DNA of 64,000 nt from Spirobacillus cienkowskii (GCF_037081835.1 NZ_CP146516.1:2309501-2373500); one strand, 5' to 3'; positions 18,162 through 28,391 are shown, numbered from the stretch's first letter. The notes: generated by a model from the letters alone, not told the origin. A program made the numbers and translations.

Positions 18162-21100
18162 TTAAATTTCCCGAATACCCAAACCTAAAATAGGATGATA
18201 ATTAAATTTTTTATCTTTCCAATAATATGGCACCCTTATTGCTGCAAGTTTTTTAAGACTATCATTATCGCATGTTTCTTTGGGTAATAATTTTTTAATT
18301 TCTTTTAATTCTGAAATTAAATTATAGTCAATAAAAAAATTTCTTTTACTTTTTAAAACATTGTTATACTCTTTAATACTCATGGCAACAGCAAAATCAT
18401 TGTTATGAGTAGGAACATTTGGCTTAGTTTTTAATAACCATCTATCCCATTTTTTTTCGTTGAAATATACAGGAAAATACTCATCTTCAATTCCAAATTT
18501 ATTTTTTCTAAACCTTGTTTTTAAAAAGAAATGCTGCGTCAAACGATGTTTTTTATTTTTTATAAATTCTTCTAAACTATATTTATTTTTAATATTTTTA
18601 ATCAAATGCTCCCTCAGCTCAATCAGTTCTACTGCAGTTAATGGAGAATCAAGATAATATTTTAATTCTAGCAAACAAAGACTCGAATCAATTTTTTTAG
18701 AAACTTCAGCAAAAATTGCTTTTTCTGCATCTCGAATACGCTTGATTACAACATCCTTTTTTATTTCCAGCTGAATTTCTGCACTTAATAATTGTTCTTC
18801 TACTTTTCTATATACTTCATAATCAATATTATCTTTTTTAGGAAAATCAGCCCTACGCATTGCGCGCCATCCAAAATGCGAAAACACTCCAAATGTTGAA
18901 TCCGTTTCAACACCAGGATATGCCCAACTATTTGGTTTTTCCTGTTTGTTGTGACTATCAAACCATGTTTGTGAAGAAAATCTTAATATTCCAATATTGG
19001 GCCGGTTGGCAAACACTGAGGACGATGCCGTAACACCCTTCCCGAAGCTTGCACAATAGAGCGGGTTGAGCACGGATCAAGAATTGTCCAATCGTAATCA
19101 TGATCACGGCCCGTTTCTTGAATACTTGTTGAAGAAACAAGCATCATCACATTTTTTGGAAAATTATTTTGCTCATACCATTTTAGAAACTCAGGAGAAT
19201 TCAAAAGTATTTTTGGATCGTTGCAATTTTCTGTTCTTTTTAAACCTTTATCTAAAAAGCTTTCGACACGTCTTCTATCCACAAAATTTAAATAACTATG
19301 GTAACAAAATACTGCTATTTTTAAATCGCTTGCTGACTTTTCTTCATCCATTAACCATTTGGCAAAATCACGACAAATATGGGTACGATTCCACCTTACA
19401 AAACCAATTGAAAATCTAAAAGAATTATTATTTACCATATACGAATGTCTCAAATGCATGCGTTCTGCGGCTTGCAACACAATGTTAAAATTTTCTTCTT
19501 CAAAATTTTTTTTATCTTTAACTTCAATAAATTCAGCATAGTGCTTTTCTGGAGATTTTTTTAAATAATTGCAATGATTTAATAAAAATTCATTGTAATA
19601 TTTTTTAAATTCATCATTATTATTTATAGGCATTAATTTTGCAGAACTACAAGAGCTATAATTGCTACCTAAACAAACGATTAAATTTTGCTCATTGGTA
19701 TTTTTTAAATTTCTGTCTTTAACACCATCTAAAAATGCGTCATACAATTTTTGCACAATAACGCTTTGAACACTTGCAGAAGATAACACAACATTTCTTC
19801 CGTAAAACCCCGTTAAGTAAACCAAACGACCAATACTCACCAAATCAGATGCCGCAAAAGAATCTATCTCATCAATTGCTAAATCCGAAGTCATCAAGCG
19901 CAATGCCATAAAGGATTCACTGCCTCGTTTAATTTCTGCGCCCGAAATAAAATGATCTATTGTTGCCACAACAATAGGCGTAGATAAAATCACTTCTTGG
20001 GTTTTATTTAAAAACGGGATGCTTTTATTCTCATTTCTTCCACCAATTACAAAATTAGCCTCTTCGAGTTCTTTTAAAAGCTGAGGTGAATTTGAGGTGC
20101 CATTTTCTGAATCATACAACAAATCAGTATTTTCGGCTTGGGACTCCCAAATTTCTCGGGTTAAACGATCACCCACCACAACAGCAACATCGGATTCATC
20201 ATACAGTTTTTTATATTCACTCCCAGTTTGTAACGTTAACGTTCGCAATCCTAATCCCAAAGAATATCTCAGTTTATGATCTTGCGCTGCGGCAGAACAT
20301 GCTAAAGCAATGGCTCGAGTTTTTCCACTTCCAGTTGAGGAAGTGAGCACACAAAAAACTTGCGCAGAGGCATTTGTTTTTTTTAATTGATCAATTTTTT
20401 GGTAAACTTCATGCTGCCATAAAAATCTTTCATTTTCTGGTTTTTTAGATTTTAATGGCATTGCGGCAGAAAACGCTTCGCTGTTTAAAAAAATGCAGTT
20501 AAAATAAACTTTAGTGTAATGCGCGACTTTATTTAAATGAACTTCTAAAGTGTCTGCATAATATTTTTCGTCACTTTGCAATATTGTATTTGCAAAAATT
20601 GTAGAATTTAATGATAAAGAATCTCCTAAATATTTTTCTTTTTTTTCTGATCCCATGTAGTCAGAAATAATAAGAAGTGGTCTTAAATAATTGGGAACAT
20701 AGGTTTCAATAAAATTTTTATTATTTAAATTGTTTTGCAGATATTTTGCAATAAAATTACATTCTTTTGCAACCAACGCGCACCAAGATTGCGGACTTTC
20801 TGCATTATCCCAAGGTTTTTTACCTTCTTTTAAGGTTAAAAAATTTAAAAATTCATCGAGCAACTTTTTTTCTAAAATTTTTGAGGTATCAACAAACTCT
20901 TCGCGCCAAAAGTTTTTAACTCCCGAGCACACGCGTAAATCTTTTGCTTCTGGTAATTTGTGGTGAGTGAGCACAAGCCATAAAATATATTCAATAACTT
21001 TTGATTGATTAGAATTACTCAATAAAAAGTTATTAAATTGCGGCCAAGGATCACGAATTGCTGTTTTGCAATACTTATTTAAACTACTTTTAATAATATT

Positions 21101-21682
21101 AAGATAATTTTCAGAATTTTCAGAAAAGCATTTGTGCACATTTTCTTCGGTTGATAAATGCTGAAAAATAATATTATCATCCATATTATTTTTAATAATA
21201 CCATAAATCATCAAACACGATACAAGCTCATGGCGCACAACATCTTTTTTAATTTTATTATCGCGCAGCGCGTTATTGAGTTTTGCTTGAAAGCCAACTG
21301 TTGCCTTACCAAGATCGTGAAATAAAGCCGATAATTTTAAAACAGAAAGAAAAAATTGTTCTTCTTCTGATTTTAAATTCATTTCAATTTCTTTCTGCAT
21401 TTTTGTAATTGAATAACTGTATTCACCATTTTCGCTAAAATGAATTTTATTTCCAACATGAAAAAGAAAATTTTTGTCATTATATTTACCTATTTTGTAA
21501 CAGGTAATTGATGTTTTTTTACTTGAATTTTTTATAAGTAACTCGTGAAGTTCTTGATATCCCTCTTCTGATAAGTTACCAATCCAAGTACGCCTGCCAA
21601 TTTGGTTTAAATATTTTGACAAATTTTTTCTTGTCTTGGGTAATGATTTTTTAGTGCATTCGCTCACGCACAGTATTAACAT
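18162..21682 (-). pseudogene. cas3: Type I-F Cas2-3 fusion nuclease-helicase, frameshifted
   Basis: The first frame (18983-21682, 899 codons) has the I-F Cas2 domain (about 1-95), an HD nuclease motif 'LFHDLGKATVGFQ' (about 120), Walker A 'SSTGSGKTRAIA' (about 450), a DExH-like 'AIDEIDSF' (about 600) and motif VI 'QASGRVLRHRP' (about 885). It then runs into a stop 12 codons later. The family's C-terminal region ('RPNIGILRFSSQTWFDSH...') continues in the -1 frame to 18162. The two join best near 18999-19003, where one extra C in GGCCC would restore '...PTGPNIGIL'. Cas3 is recruited by the Csy complex to shred target DNA. ATG with GGGAGA upstream, 18 bp after cas1. A real lesion would leave helicase motifs but lose the C-terminal domain. 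Confidence 0.85.
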
Positions 21683-21700
21683 ATTTTATCTCCCTAAATA

Positions 21701-22648
21701 CTATACCCATTTTTCTGTTACTTTTTTAATTTCTTCCAGCATAATTTTTAAGGCTTTATTTTTTTCAAACCAATTAATGCAATCTGTACGAAATTGACCA
21801 TAAGTTAATTTATTAAGTTCTGCTAAAAATGATAACGGCAATACAGAGGCATCTTTAATAATATCGGCAACATCAAAAACCAAACCACCTCTTCGGGTTT
21901 TGCCGTGGACAACTGACAGAGAATGCGAAATACCTAAAATCCATAATGCAGAATTTGCCAAGCCGTAAGCTAAATAATTACCACTATTTAAAAATTCGTT
22001 AGCAGTCATATTTGTTTTGTTACTTTTATTTTTTTTACTTATGTTTATTATGTTTTTTTTATCTTTTTTAAGAAAACGGGTTCTTTTAAAATCTTTATCC
22101 AAAACATTTTTTGCTAATATTTTAAAAAGCCCTCTTGTTAAGTCTCCTTCGTGACCTAGGAGTTCAAATGTATTTTTTGCATTCTCCATTTTTTGTCTAA
22201 ATTCTTCTATAATGTGACCTGGGTTAATTTCATTTTCAAAAATTTCACTCCAAGATTCTAATACTAACTGACAACGACGATGCTGAAATTCTTTTGCAAC
22301 CTGTAATCTGGCGTCATCGTTGATCCACATTTTAATCCAGCCTTGCAAAAATTCTGGTTTGCGATATTCAGACTGCGACGCTAAATAAACAGGAGTACCA
22401 CCTCCTCCAGTAAATATGACAGAAACAGATTCTCCAGATAATAAATACGCGGCTTTTTGTGAAATTGAAGTACCTGGGCCTAAAACAAGTGCATTTATGT
22501 TTCCATAAGGTAAAGAATAATGTTTTTCGAGCATAATTTTTTCTAACGCATCTGGTTTTCTAGTAAAAGTAACCATATCGTTACGCACCGAAATACGACA
22601 ATGTTCTAAATAAACAATTGCAGCTTTATGTGTGGGTAAAATAGCCAT
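21701..22648 (-). CDS. cas1: Type I-F Cas1 integrase
   Basis: 315 residues, close to the usual I-F Cas1 length. Subtype features: N-terminus 'KAAIVYLEHCRISVRND', 'YGNINALVLGPGTSISQKA', and active-site candidates Glu in 'GHEGDLTRGLFKIL', His in 'LSVVHGKTRRGGLVFDVADI' and the Asp that follows. With Cas2 (fused to Cas3) it inserts new spacers next to the leader. It lies downstream of the array, separated from csy1-4 by the whole array and by a terminator-like last repeat, so it probably needs its own weak promoter or readthrough. Confidence 0.95.
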   Translation of the reverse strand: MAILPTHKAAIVYLEHCRISVRNDMVTFTRKPDALEKIMLEKHYSLPYGNINALVLGPGTSISQKAAYLLSGESVSVIFTGGGGTPVYLASQSEYRKPEFLQGWIKMWINDDARLQVAKEFQHRRCQLVLESWSEIFENEINPGHIIEEFRQKMENAKNTFELLGHEGDLTRGLFKILAKNVLDKDFKRTRFLKKDKKNIINISKKNKSNKTNMTANEFLNSGNYLAYGLANSALWILGISHSLSVVHGKTRRGGLVFDVADIIKDASVLPLSFLAELNKLTYGQFRTDCINWFEKNKALKIMLEEIKKVTEKWV

Positions 22649-22693
22649 AAATAATCTCTTTTTTATTTAGGAATTAATAAGAATGATTAAGTT

Positions 22694-22719
22694 AAAAATA
22701 AAAACCGCCTATGCGGCGG
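22694..22719 (-). terminator. Degenerate last CRISPR repeat acting as an intrinsic terminator
   Basis: On the minus (crRNA) strand CCGCC-GCATA-GGCGG keeps the loop and stem position of the array repeats, but both sides of one A-U pair changed to G-C. It is followed at once by TTTTTATTTTT instead of the repeat's CTGAGAAA handle. It is offset from the first good repeat by 57 bp, close to the array's 60-bp period. GC stem plus U-tract is the shape of a Rho-independent terminator ending the pre-crRNA before cas1. Confidence 0.65.
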
Positions 22720-22753
22720 GAAACAATACTAGTGAAAATACCTATAATCATAA

Positions 22754-24230
22754 TTTCTCAGCCACCTACACGGTGGTTAATGTTATTCATAGAGACATCT
22801 AACACGTTTTCTGTTTCTCAGCCACCTATGCGGTGGTTAATTATTCTTTATTATTTAGACTACTATATGAAGATTTCTCAGCCACCTATGCGGTGGTTAA
22901 TTGATGTTTGTTTGTGCTTTAGAAAGTTTTGTATTTCTCAGCCACCTATGCGGTGGTTAATGTCGTTTTAAATACTGCATTAATTAAATTTGAGTTTCTC
23001 AGCCACCTATGCGGTGGTTAATAAATGCAGGTATGTCAAAGCAATTGAACCAAATTTCTCAGCCACCTATGCGGTGGTTAATGGCAAATCACCAACACCT
23101 TGTTTTAACCATTGGTTTCTCAGCCACCTATGCGGTGGTTAATCAGCAACTTACCGTGGCGCATCATTTACAAATTTTCTCAGCCACCTATGCGGTGGTT
23201 AATAGCTAGTCTATTTATTTTCCGCTGTAATAAGTTTTCTCAGCCACCTATGCGGTGGTTAATTGTTATATTATTTGTTATGCCTTTGTTTTATTTTTCT
23301 CAGCCACCTATGCGGTGGTTAATATTGCTCAGATGTAACATATACTATACAAAACTTTCTCAGCCACCTATGCGGTGGTTAATTATTGCAAACACCACGA
23401 GCAATTATACGTTTATTTCTCAGCCACCTATGCGGTGGTTAATGTGGTTGTTTTTTGAACTCTATTTGTATTAAATTTTCTCAGCCACCTATGCGGTGGT
23501 TAATAATATCAACGCTGCAACATATCCTCTTTGGAAATTTCTCAGCCACCTATGCGGTGGTTAATTTCTTTATGCTTTTGGAGAAGAAAATTTTGATATT
23601 TCTCAGCCACCTATGCGGTGGTTAATTTATAAAACATTATACACAAGTGGAGTATTAGGTTTCTCAGCCACCTATGCGGTGGTTAATGAAATTATCCGCT
23701 CGGCATTATTGACGGGTTATTTTCTCAGCCACCTATGCGGTGGTTAATGTGATGTTTTCTTTTCATCAGGCTCTGGATCTTTTCTCAGCCACCTATGCGG
23801 TGGTTAATGTTTAATCAACTATTATTTATCGCAACAGTTGTTTCTCAGCCACCTATGCGGTGGTTAATGCGTAAGCAATGAGGCTGCCATAAATGCACCA
23901 TTTCTCAGCCACCTATGCGGTGGTTAATCGCTATTCTTTTTCTTTGTATTGACTTAAAAATTTTCTCAGCCACCTATGCGGTGGTTAATACCCCTTTACA
24001 AACGGAGTTTAAATAAGGGGTTTTCTCAGCCACCTATGCGGTGGTTAATAAAGACGATGTGGAGCAGGCTCTTTCTGAATTTTTCTCAGCCACCTATGCG
24101 GTGGTTAATTTATAAAACATTATACACAAGTGGAGTATTAGGTTTCTCAGCCACCTATGCGGTGGTTAATATATCATGTGTCAGACAAAATTTTAGCCAC
24201 AATTTCTCAGCCACCTATGCGGTGGTTAAT
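22754..24230 (-). CRISPR. Type I-F CRISPR array, 25 repeats and 24 spacers
   Basis: 28-bp repeats spaced by 32-33-bp spacers. On the minus strand each repeat begins ATTAACCACC, has loop GCATA, closes with GGTGG and ends CTGAGAAA: a 5-bp hairpin plus 8-nt handle, the I-F hallmark recognised by Cas6f/Csy4. All repeats are identical except the one at 22754-22781, which has two changes in the loop. That variant and the terminator-like remnant beyond it mark the old, leader-distal end, so transcription runs leftward from the csy4 side. One 33-nt spacer occurs twice (23627-23659 and 24110-24142). Open frames through the array encode only translated repeats and are not genes. Confidence 0.98.
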
Positions 24231-24373
24231 GCTCTAATTTTTGTAACAACATACTGGTAACAATGCAATACATTATAATTTAAACCACTGCACCATTGCT
24301 TTAGGCAATTTTAAAAAAGCATAGTATTTATAAGGTTTTCAAATAACAGTCTATACACAATGGGTGCATAGAA
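24231..24373 (-). promoter_or_regulatory. CRISPR leader with -10-like box
   Basis: The AT-rich 143-bp stretch between csy4 and the newest repeat is the leader. On the minus strand a TATAAT lies at 24277-24272; transcription would start ~35 nt before the first repeat. No convincing -35 box is visible. Confidence 0.5.
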
Positions 24374-24973
24374 TTAAAAATGCGGAACACCCACCCCTTG
24401 AGGAGCAAGTCCATAGCTTGAAAATTTAATATCCCTCTGCAAGTCAAATGGAGGTTCCACCTGTTCACGCGCTATAAATAACACAAATCCTTTTTGCGCA
24501 GTAGAACTGCTATCAACAGGTATTCCATGAGCAATTGACTGAAGACGTGTTTTTATTGACTCTCCTAACTGAGGTTTATTAAATAGATGCTCTTTATTTT
24601 TTCGTGCGTAACGTCTTTTAATGCGTTCAAAAAAAGCAGGGGTTTGTTTTTCTATGCCACGATTTCTAAAAAAACGGTAATATGTTGTTGTGCTTTCTGG
24701 TACCTTTTTAATACGACTCACATCTAGCAAACCACGCTCTGCATTTTGATTTAACCAAGCCGAACGTGAAATAAACTGCAACTGATCTTCACTTCCTAAA
24801 AAACGAATAACTCCACCAATAGATTGATCGCTCCATTCTGGAAACGAAACAGCAATACAGCCTTCTGCTTTACCAACAATAGTATGAAAATGCTGATAAA
24901 TTTTTTTAATATCCATTGCTGTAAACTTAGAAAGATCTGTTAATTTAATGTCTAAATAATAATTTAAATTCAT
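24374..24973 (-). CDS. cas6f: Type I-F Cas6f (Csy4) crRNA endoribonuclease
   Basis: 199 residues from ATG 24973 (AAGGA upstream), normal for Csy4. The N-terminal 'MNLNYYLDIKL' strand is followed by His28/His30 in 'YQHFHTIVG', matching the position of the catalytic His of this family, and the C-terminus has Arg-rich 'RIKRRYARKNKEHL', suited to gripping the repeat hairpin. Cuts pre-crRNA at the base of each hairpin and stays bound to the 3' stem-loop. Last of the csy1-csy2-csy3-csy4 genes and directly upstream of the array leader. Confidence 0.92.
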   Translation of the reverse strand: MNLNYYLDIKLTDLSKFTAMDIKKIYQHFHTIVGKAEGCIAVSFPEWSDQSIGGVIRFLGSEDQLQFISRSAWLNQNAERGLLDVSRIKKVPESTTTYYRFFRNRGIEKQTPAFFERIKRRYARKNKEHLFNKPQLGESIKTRLQSIAHGIPVDSSSTAQKGFVLFIAREQVEPPFDLQRDIKFSSYGLAPQGVGVPHF

Positions 24974-25004
24974 CACTATTTTTCCTTACAATTAAGCATT
25001 CGCA

Positions 25005-26132
25005 TCAAGATCCAATTTTTTTATTATCTTTCTTTATTTGCTTTTTAGATGCCTTTTCTGCTTCTTTCTTTTTGCGCTTTTCAAAACTTTCTTGGCTAGA
25101 GTAACTAAACACACCGCCGCGAACTAAACACCCAACAACAAAATGTACATTTCCAGGTATTTCTTCTACATTTTTTGATGCTTTAAGTTCTTCGGTTAAA
25201 GAAATAATATTTTCTACTAAAGAATAAAAATCATTTTTACTTTCTTTAGAAACACGCATGGCTTTTTGCATTTTTGAATCAACACCATAAGGCTCAATGG
25301 GTAAGGCGGGCACAAAATTTGCATTGGAATACCAAGTATCAATAGTGCGCAAGGCATTGCCTATTTTTTGCGGGTGCAAGTAGGCATGATTATCTACTGT
25401 ACCTAAGCTTGTTTTTGCAAGAACTCTGCCAATATCATCTTTCATTTTATCTTTTTCTATAAATTCTTGACTTGGAAAAATTTCTTGCCCCAAACCAATT
25501 TTACCGCTTGCCGTAATTTCTAATCGTAATAAATGACTTTTTCCAGAAAGTGCGGCAGCAAACTGATCGATTAACATTTGTAAAAATTTTTTTTGCTGCT
25601 CAGAATAAGGCTGCGCAACAATAAATTGACATTCATTATTAAATTCTTCTAAAAAATTGGTACGATTCATCACTTTAATAGTAATTGTTAAGTTATCGGC
25701 GTCTCTGTTGCGCCATAACCACGAACCATTTAAAATTTGGTTTACATATTTTTGTGCTAAAATTGCGTAACCATTTTTATCTGTATAAATTTTTAAAAAT
25801 TGGGCAACATATTCTATAAATTGCTCGTCATTACAGGCATCGGGTTTAATGCTCTTACCTAATACATTTAAAGAAAACACACACTCAAAGGTATCGGAGT
25901 TTGCAGGCAAGTGCGCCACCTCTATGCGTTGCAAATTCGGTTTATCTGGGTTTTCATCATAAAAACTTTGCCCTGCAGAATGGCTTGATTGCGTACCACG
26001 GATGCTTGTTTGCACTACAGTAACAGGTGTTTTTATTTTTTTCCCCTCATGATTAACAATTGCGTAAAATAAACCCTTGCCTGTTTGTATAGAACGCGAA
26101 TAAGAAAGTAAGCTTGGTTGCAATAATTGCAT
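25005..26132 (-). CDS. cas7f: Type I-F Cas7f (Csy3) backbone subunit
   Basis: 375 residues; about six copies per complex coat the spacer part of crRNA, each covering 6 nt. Family features include the start 'PSLLSYSRSIQTGKGLFYA', 'TSIRGTQS', 'NPNLQRIEVAHLP' and 'LRTIDTWY' near the middle, ending in a Lys-rich tail. GGAGA site 7 bp before ATG. Immediately follows csy2 (2-bp gap), and is followed by csy4 after 31 bp. Confidence 0.93.
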   Translation of the reverse strand: MQLLQPSLLSYSRSIQTGKGLFYAIVNHEGKKIKTPVTVVQTSIRGTQSSHSAGQSFYDENPDKPNLQRIEVAHLPANSDTFECVFSLNVLGKSIKPDACNDEQFIEYVAQFLKIYTDKNGYAILAQKYVNQILNGSWLWRNRDADNLTITIKVMNRTNFLEEFNNECQFIVAQPYSEQQKKFLQMLIDQFAAALSGKSHLLRLEITASGKIGLGQEIFPSQEFIEKDKMKDDIGRVLAKTSLGTVDNHAYLHPQKIGNALRTIDTWYSNANFVPALPIEPYGVDSKMQKAMRVSKESKNDFYSLVENIISLTEELKASKNVEEIPGNVHFVVGCLVRGGVFSYSSQESFEKRKKKEAEKASKKQIKKDNKKIGS

Positions 26133-26134
26133 AG

Positions 26135-26983
26135 TTAAATCTCCAAAATAGTATTTGATTTTGCAATAAACATTTTTGAATTAGAAAAATAAGACCAAAA
26201 TATTTTTTTATGATTTTCTTGTTTTTCGTGATTACGCAGCGATTTTACATTGCGCAATCTGCCAGCTCCCAATAACGGTTCAGCATAAATGTGCTGCACA
26301 GCTCGAGCCCCTTCTCGTTGCTGCGGCTGCTCGTCTAAAGAAACAAAACCAACAGCTAACGGAACAGCATAAAAATCTACATTTTTTTCATCACGTTTTC
26401 CTCCTTCACACATACGCAGCAATGCTTCCAATGCATCGACTTCGTGTTCATTTTTTATTTTTATGAGCTCATCACTTGCACATTCTAATACAAACGCATT
26501 ATATGGAATAGAATTTAAATGAGTAAAGAAACTTTCATCAAATTTTATTTTATCAACACTTTCAATAACACCACTGCAGCAAAAGTTAGAAAAAAAGATA
26601 TTTTTAAAATCTTCGCTTTGTAAAAAATCAATATTTTCATCTAAATTTTCATCTAATAAATCAATATTAAAAACAAAATCTGCAACAAAATTTAAAATAC
26701 GTGTATCTACAGTTGCTGCAATAGCAGAGTTGCCGCTTGCTCTTTGATTTTCATGCCCAGGGGTAAAGCGAGGGTGTGTGATAGAACACTCTAACTCTCG
26801 TAAAAATACCGACACCGCATTAAATTTAATATTTTTATTATGCTCAAAATTGCACTTGCGTTGTGTTGCATGCATCATTCCAAGTATTCCCGTAACAGAT
26901 GGAAAACCCTCCACATAAATATTCGCCATGGCTTGCGCACCCGTTACCACCACATTATGCACACCTAAAAATCCATTTTTCAT
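26135..26983 (-). CDS. cas5f: Type I-F Cas5f (Csy2) subunit
   Basis: 282 residues from ATG 26983, whose ATGA overlaps the csy1 stop and which has AAAGG upstream; the longer TTG-started frame is less likely. Sequence starts 'MKNGFLGVHNVVVTGAQAMANIYVEGFPSVTGILGMMHA', the usual Csy2 beginning with its first RAMP-type strand. With Cas8f it caps the 5' handle of the crRNA and helps read the PAM. Translationally coupled within csy1-4. Confidence 0.9.
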   Translation of the reverse strand: MKNGFLGVHNVVVTGAQAMANIYVEGFPSVTGILGMMHATQRKCNFEHNKNIKFNAVSVFLRELECSITHPRFTPGHENQRASGNSAIAATVDTRILNFVADFVFNIDLLDENLDENIDFLQSEDFKNIFFSNFCCSGVIESVDKIKFDESFFTHLNSIPYNAFVLECASDELIKIKNEHEVDALEALLRMCEGGKRDEKNVDFYAVPLAVGFVSLDEQPQQREGARAVQHIYAEPLLGAGRLRNVKSLRNHEKQENHKKIFWSYFSNSKMFIAKSNTILEI

Positions 26984-28212
26984 AATAAACAACCTTTCAA
27001 ATATTTTGAAAACAAATAAATTAAATGCAATGATATACCATTTGTAATAACTTCTTCATTTTTATTTGCATATTTTTGTAATTTATCAGCACAATATCTT
27101 GAAAATAATTCTATATTTTTTTCGTTTACTTCATGATATAAATTTTGTTCTCGGTAATCAAAATTTTTTAAAATATAGTTTGATGTACTTGCTTTTTTAA
27201 ACCGTAAATCATCAATAATATCAAATACATTTTCAAAAGATTTCTCAATTAATATTTGAAGATTTTTTTCTAGTTTTTGTTTATTTTTATAAGTATAATG
27301 AAATCTTCCTTCTTCTTCATTATCAATTTTTTCTAATTCTATTAAATAATTACTAAAATTAAAAAATTTATACACTTTATAATCAAATGCTGTTTCGCAT
27401 TGAGAGATTCTACTCTTTGGAAAAGTAAATTTGATGAGCTTAAATTTTCCGGCAATTGAAGCGCTCAAATCTCCCGCATTCACAGGATTTGAACCACCCA
27501 CCGAAATAGTTTCAAACTGGCGGAATAAGGTATCGTGAGATGCATATCTTCTTTCCCACAATTCACGTAACATCCCATTATGAGCAATAGGACTAATTGC
27601 AAGATAATTGCCATTGTCAAGCGGCCATAAAATTTGCGGATCGGTGGCAAAAGTTGAATTATGAAAAAATGCTTCATCAATTTTTTCTTTTAAATAATAT
27701 AAGTTTTTTTCTAAAATACCCAATTCAAAAAGTACCTTAATAACATCCGATTGCAACCAATTGTCAGAATGCAGCTCTTCGGCAATAGATGTTAACTTAT
27801 TATTGTATTTAAATTGAGTTACAAAAAAATACTTTTTTTTGTTATCTGCTGCATTTCCACCCCAAAACAAGTTTTTTAAAAAATTTGTTGTTAAAGAATA
27901 CGCAAACCGAGGATCTTTATACTGCGGTTCTTTTAAAAAAGGGTTAGGCACTGGAGTGTTGGCATCTGGAATTTTTGCATTATATTTTTGCATTCCTTTT
28001 ATTGCATGCACAATATCTGCAAGAAATTTTTGGTCTTGCAAAAGAAGCTTGGCATTGTTTTCTAAATTAATATCTTTGCTCAATTCCTTTTCATAAGAAT
28101 TAATAATTTCAATTATAAATTTTTTTAACTCAGAGCGCCCAAATACATTTGCTGCAGGATTTTTAGGCTGCATTGGGTCACTAGAAACTTCTTTTTTTTC
28201 GTTTTGAATCAC
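26980..28212 (-). CDS. cas8f: Type I-F Cas8f (Csy1) large subunit
   Basis: 410 residues, slightly short for Csy1 (~430). Recognisable parts: the helical N-terminus 'SELKKFIIEIINSYEKE', 'DPRFAYSLTTNFL', 'LWPLDNGNYLAISPI' and 'SVGGSNPVNAGDLSASIAGK', the last being a conserved Csy1 signature. Cas8f recognises the CC PAM and holds the crRNA handle. Start is GTG (28212) with GGGAG six bases upstream. First gene of the csy operon; its promoter region carries the CreR-like target. Confidence 0.92.
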   Translation of the reverse strand: MIQNEKKEVSSDPMQPKNPAANVFGRSELKKFIIEIINSYEKELSKDINLENNAKLLLQDQKFLADIVHAIKGMQKYNAKIPDANTPVPNPFLKEPQYKDPRFAYSLTTNFLKNLFWGGNAADNKKKYFFVTQFKYNNKLTSIAEELHSDNWLQSDVIKVLFELGILEKNLYYLKEKIDEAFFHNSTFATDPQILWPLDNGNYLAISPIAHNGMLRELWERRYASHDTLFRQFETISVGGSNPVNAGDLSASIAGKFKLIKFTFPKSRISQCETAFDYKVYKFFNFSNYLIELEKIDNEEEGRFHYTYKNKQKLEKNLQILIEKSFENVFDIIDDLRFKKASTSNYILKNFDYREQNLYHEVNEKNIELFSRYCADKLQKYANKNEEVITNGISLHLIYLFSKYLKGCLL

Positions 28213-28260
28213 ATTGTCTCCCTTATTTATAATAAAAATTATTTGAATTTTTAATTACAT

Positions 28261-28279
28261 CCTTTATACTTTAACTTTT
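28261..28279 (-). promoter_or_regulatory. Putative CreR target overlapping the csy1 -10 box
   Basis: The plus strand reads CC (28261-28262) followed by TTTATACTTTAACTTTT (28263-28279). The same 17 nt open the guide of the mini-CRISPR at 28298-28379, and CC is the type I-F PAM in the correct place. On the minus strand the site includes TATAAA (28268-28263), a plausible -10 box of csy1 with start near 28256. Csy complex bound here would block the promoter. Confidence 0.7.
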
Positions 28280-28297
28280 ATTAAATTTAAAATAATA

Positions 28298-28379
28298 CAA
28301 ATACTCCGTTTTCCCAACGGTTAATATAAAAATAAAAAGTTAAAGTATAAATTTCTCAACCGAAAAGAATCGGACAAAT
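28298..28379 (-). ncRNA. creR: CreR-like Cas-regulating mini-CRISPR RNA
   Basis: Leftward unit of a 28-nt repeat-like element (28352-28379), a 26-nt guide (28326-28351) and a second 28-nt repeat-like element (28298-28325). The first keeps a hairpin CCGA/TCGG and an 8-nt 3' handle TTGAGAAA (array: CTGAGAAA). The second keeps ATTAACC at its 5' end and a 5-bp, 5-nt-loop hairpin CCGTT-GGGAA-AACGG, a changed but still paired stem. These are the parts that stay in a mature I-F crRNA. The guide starts with 17 nt matching the csy1 promoter next to a CC PAM. Its length, 26, is one 6-nt Cas7 step below the array's 32. Role inferred: autorepression of the csy operon by partial target binding. Confidence 0.75.
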
Positions 28380-28391
28380 GCAATTCTGATG

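Noticed and set aside
18162-19073. Separate 303-residue gene downstream of cas2-3
   Set aside because: Its first ~25 residues are out-of-frame cas3 sequence and the rest continues the Cas3 C-terminal domain, so it is the second half of a frameshifted gene.
22711-24260. Several rightward open frames encoding repeated SQPPMRWLI or FSATYAVVN peptides
   Set aside because: They are translations of the CRISPR repeats and spacers.
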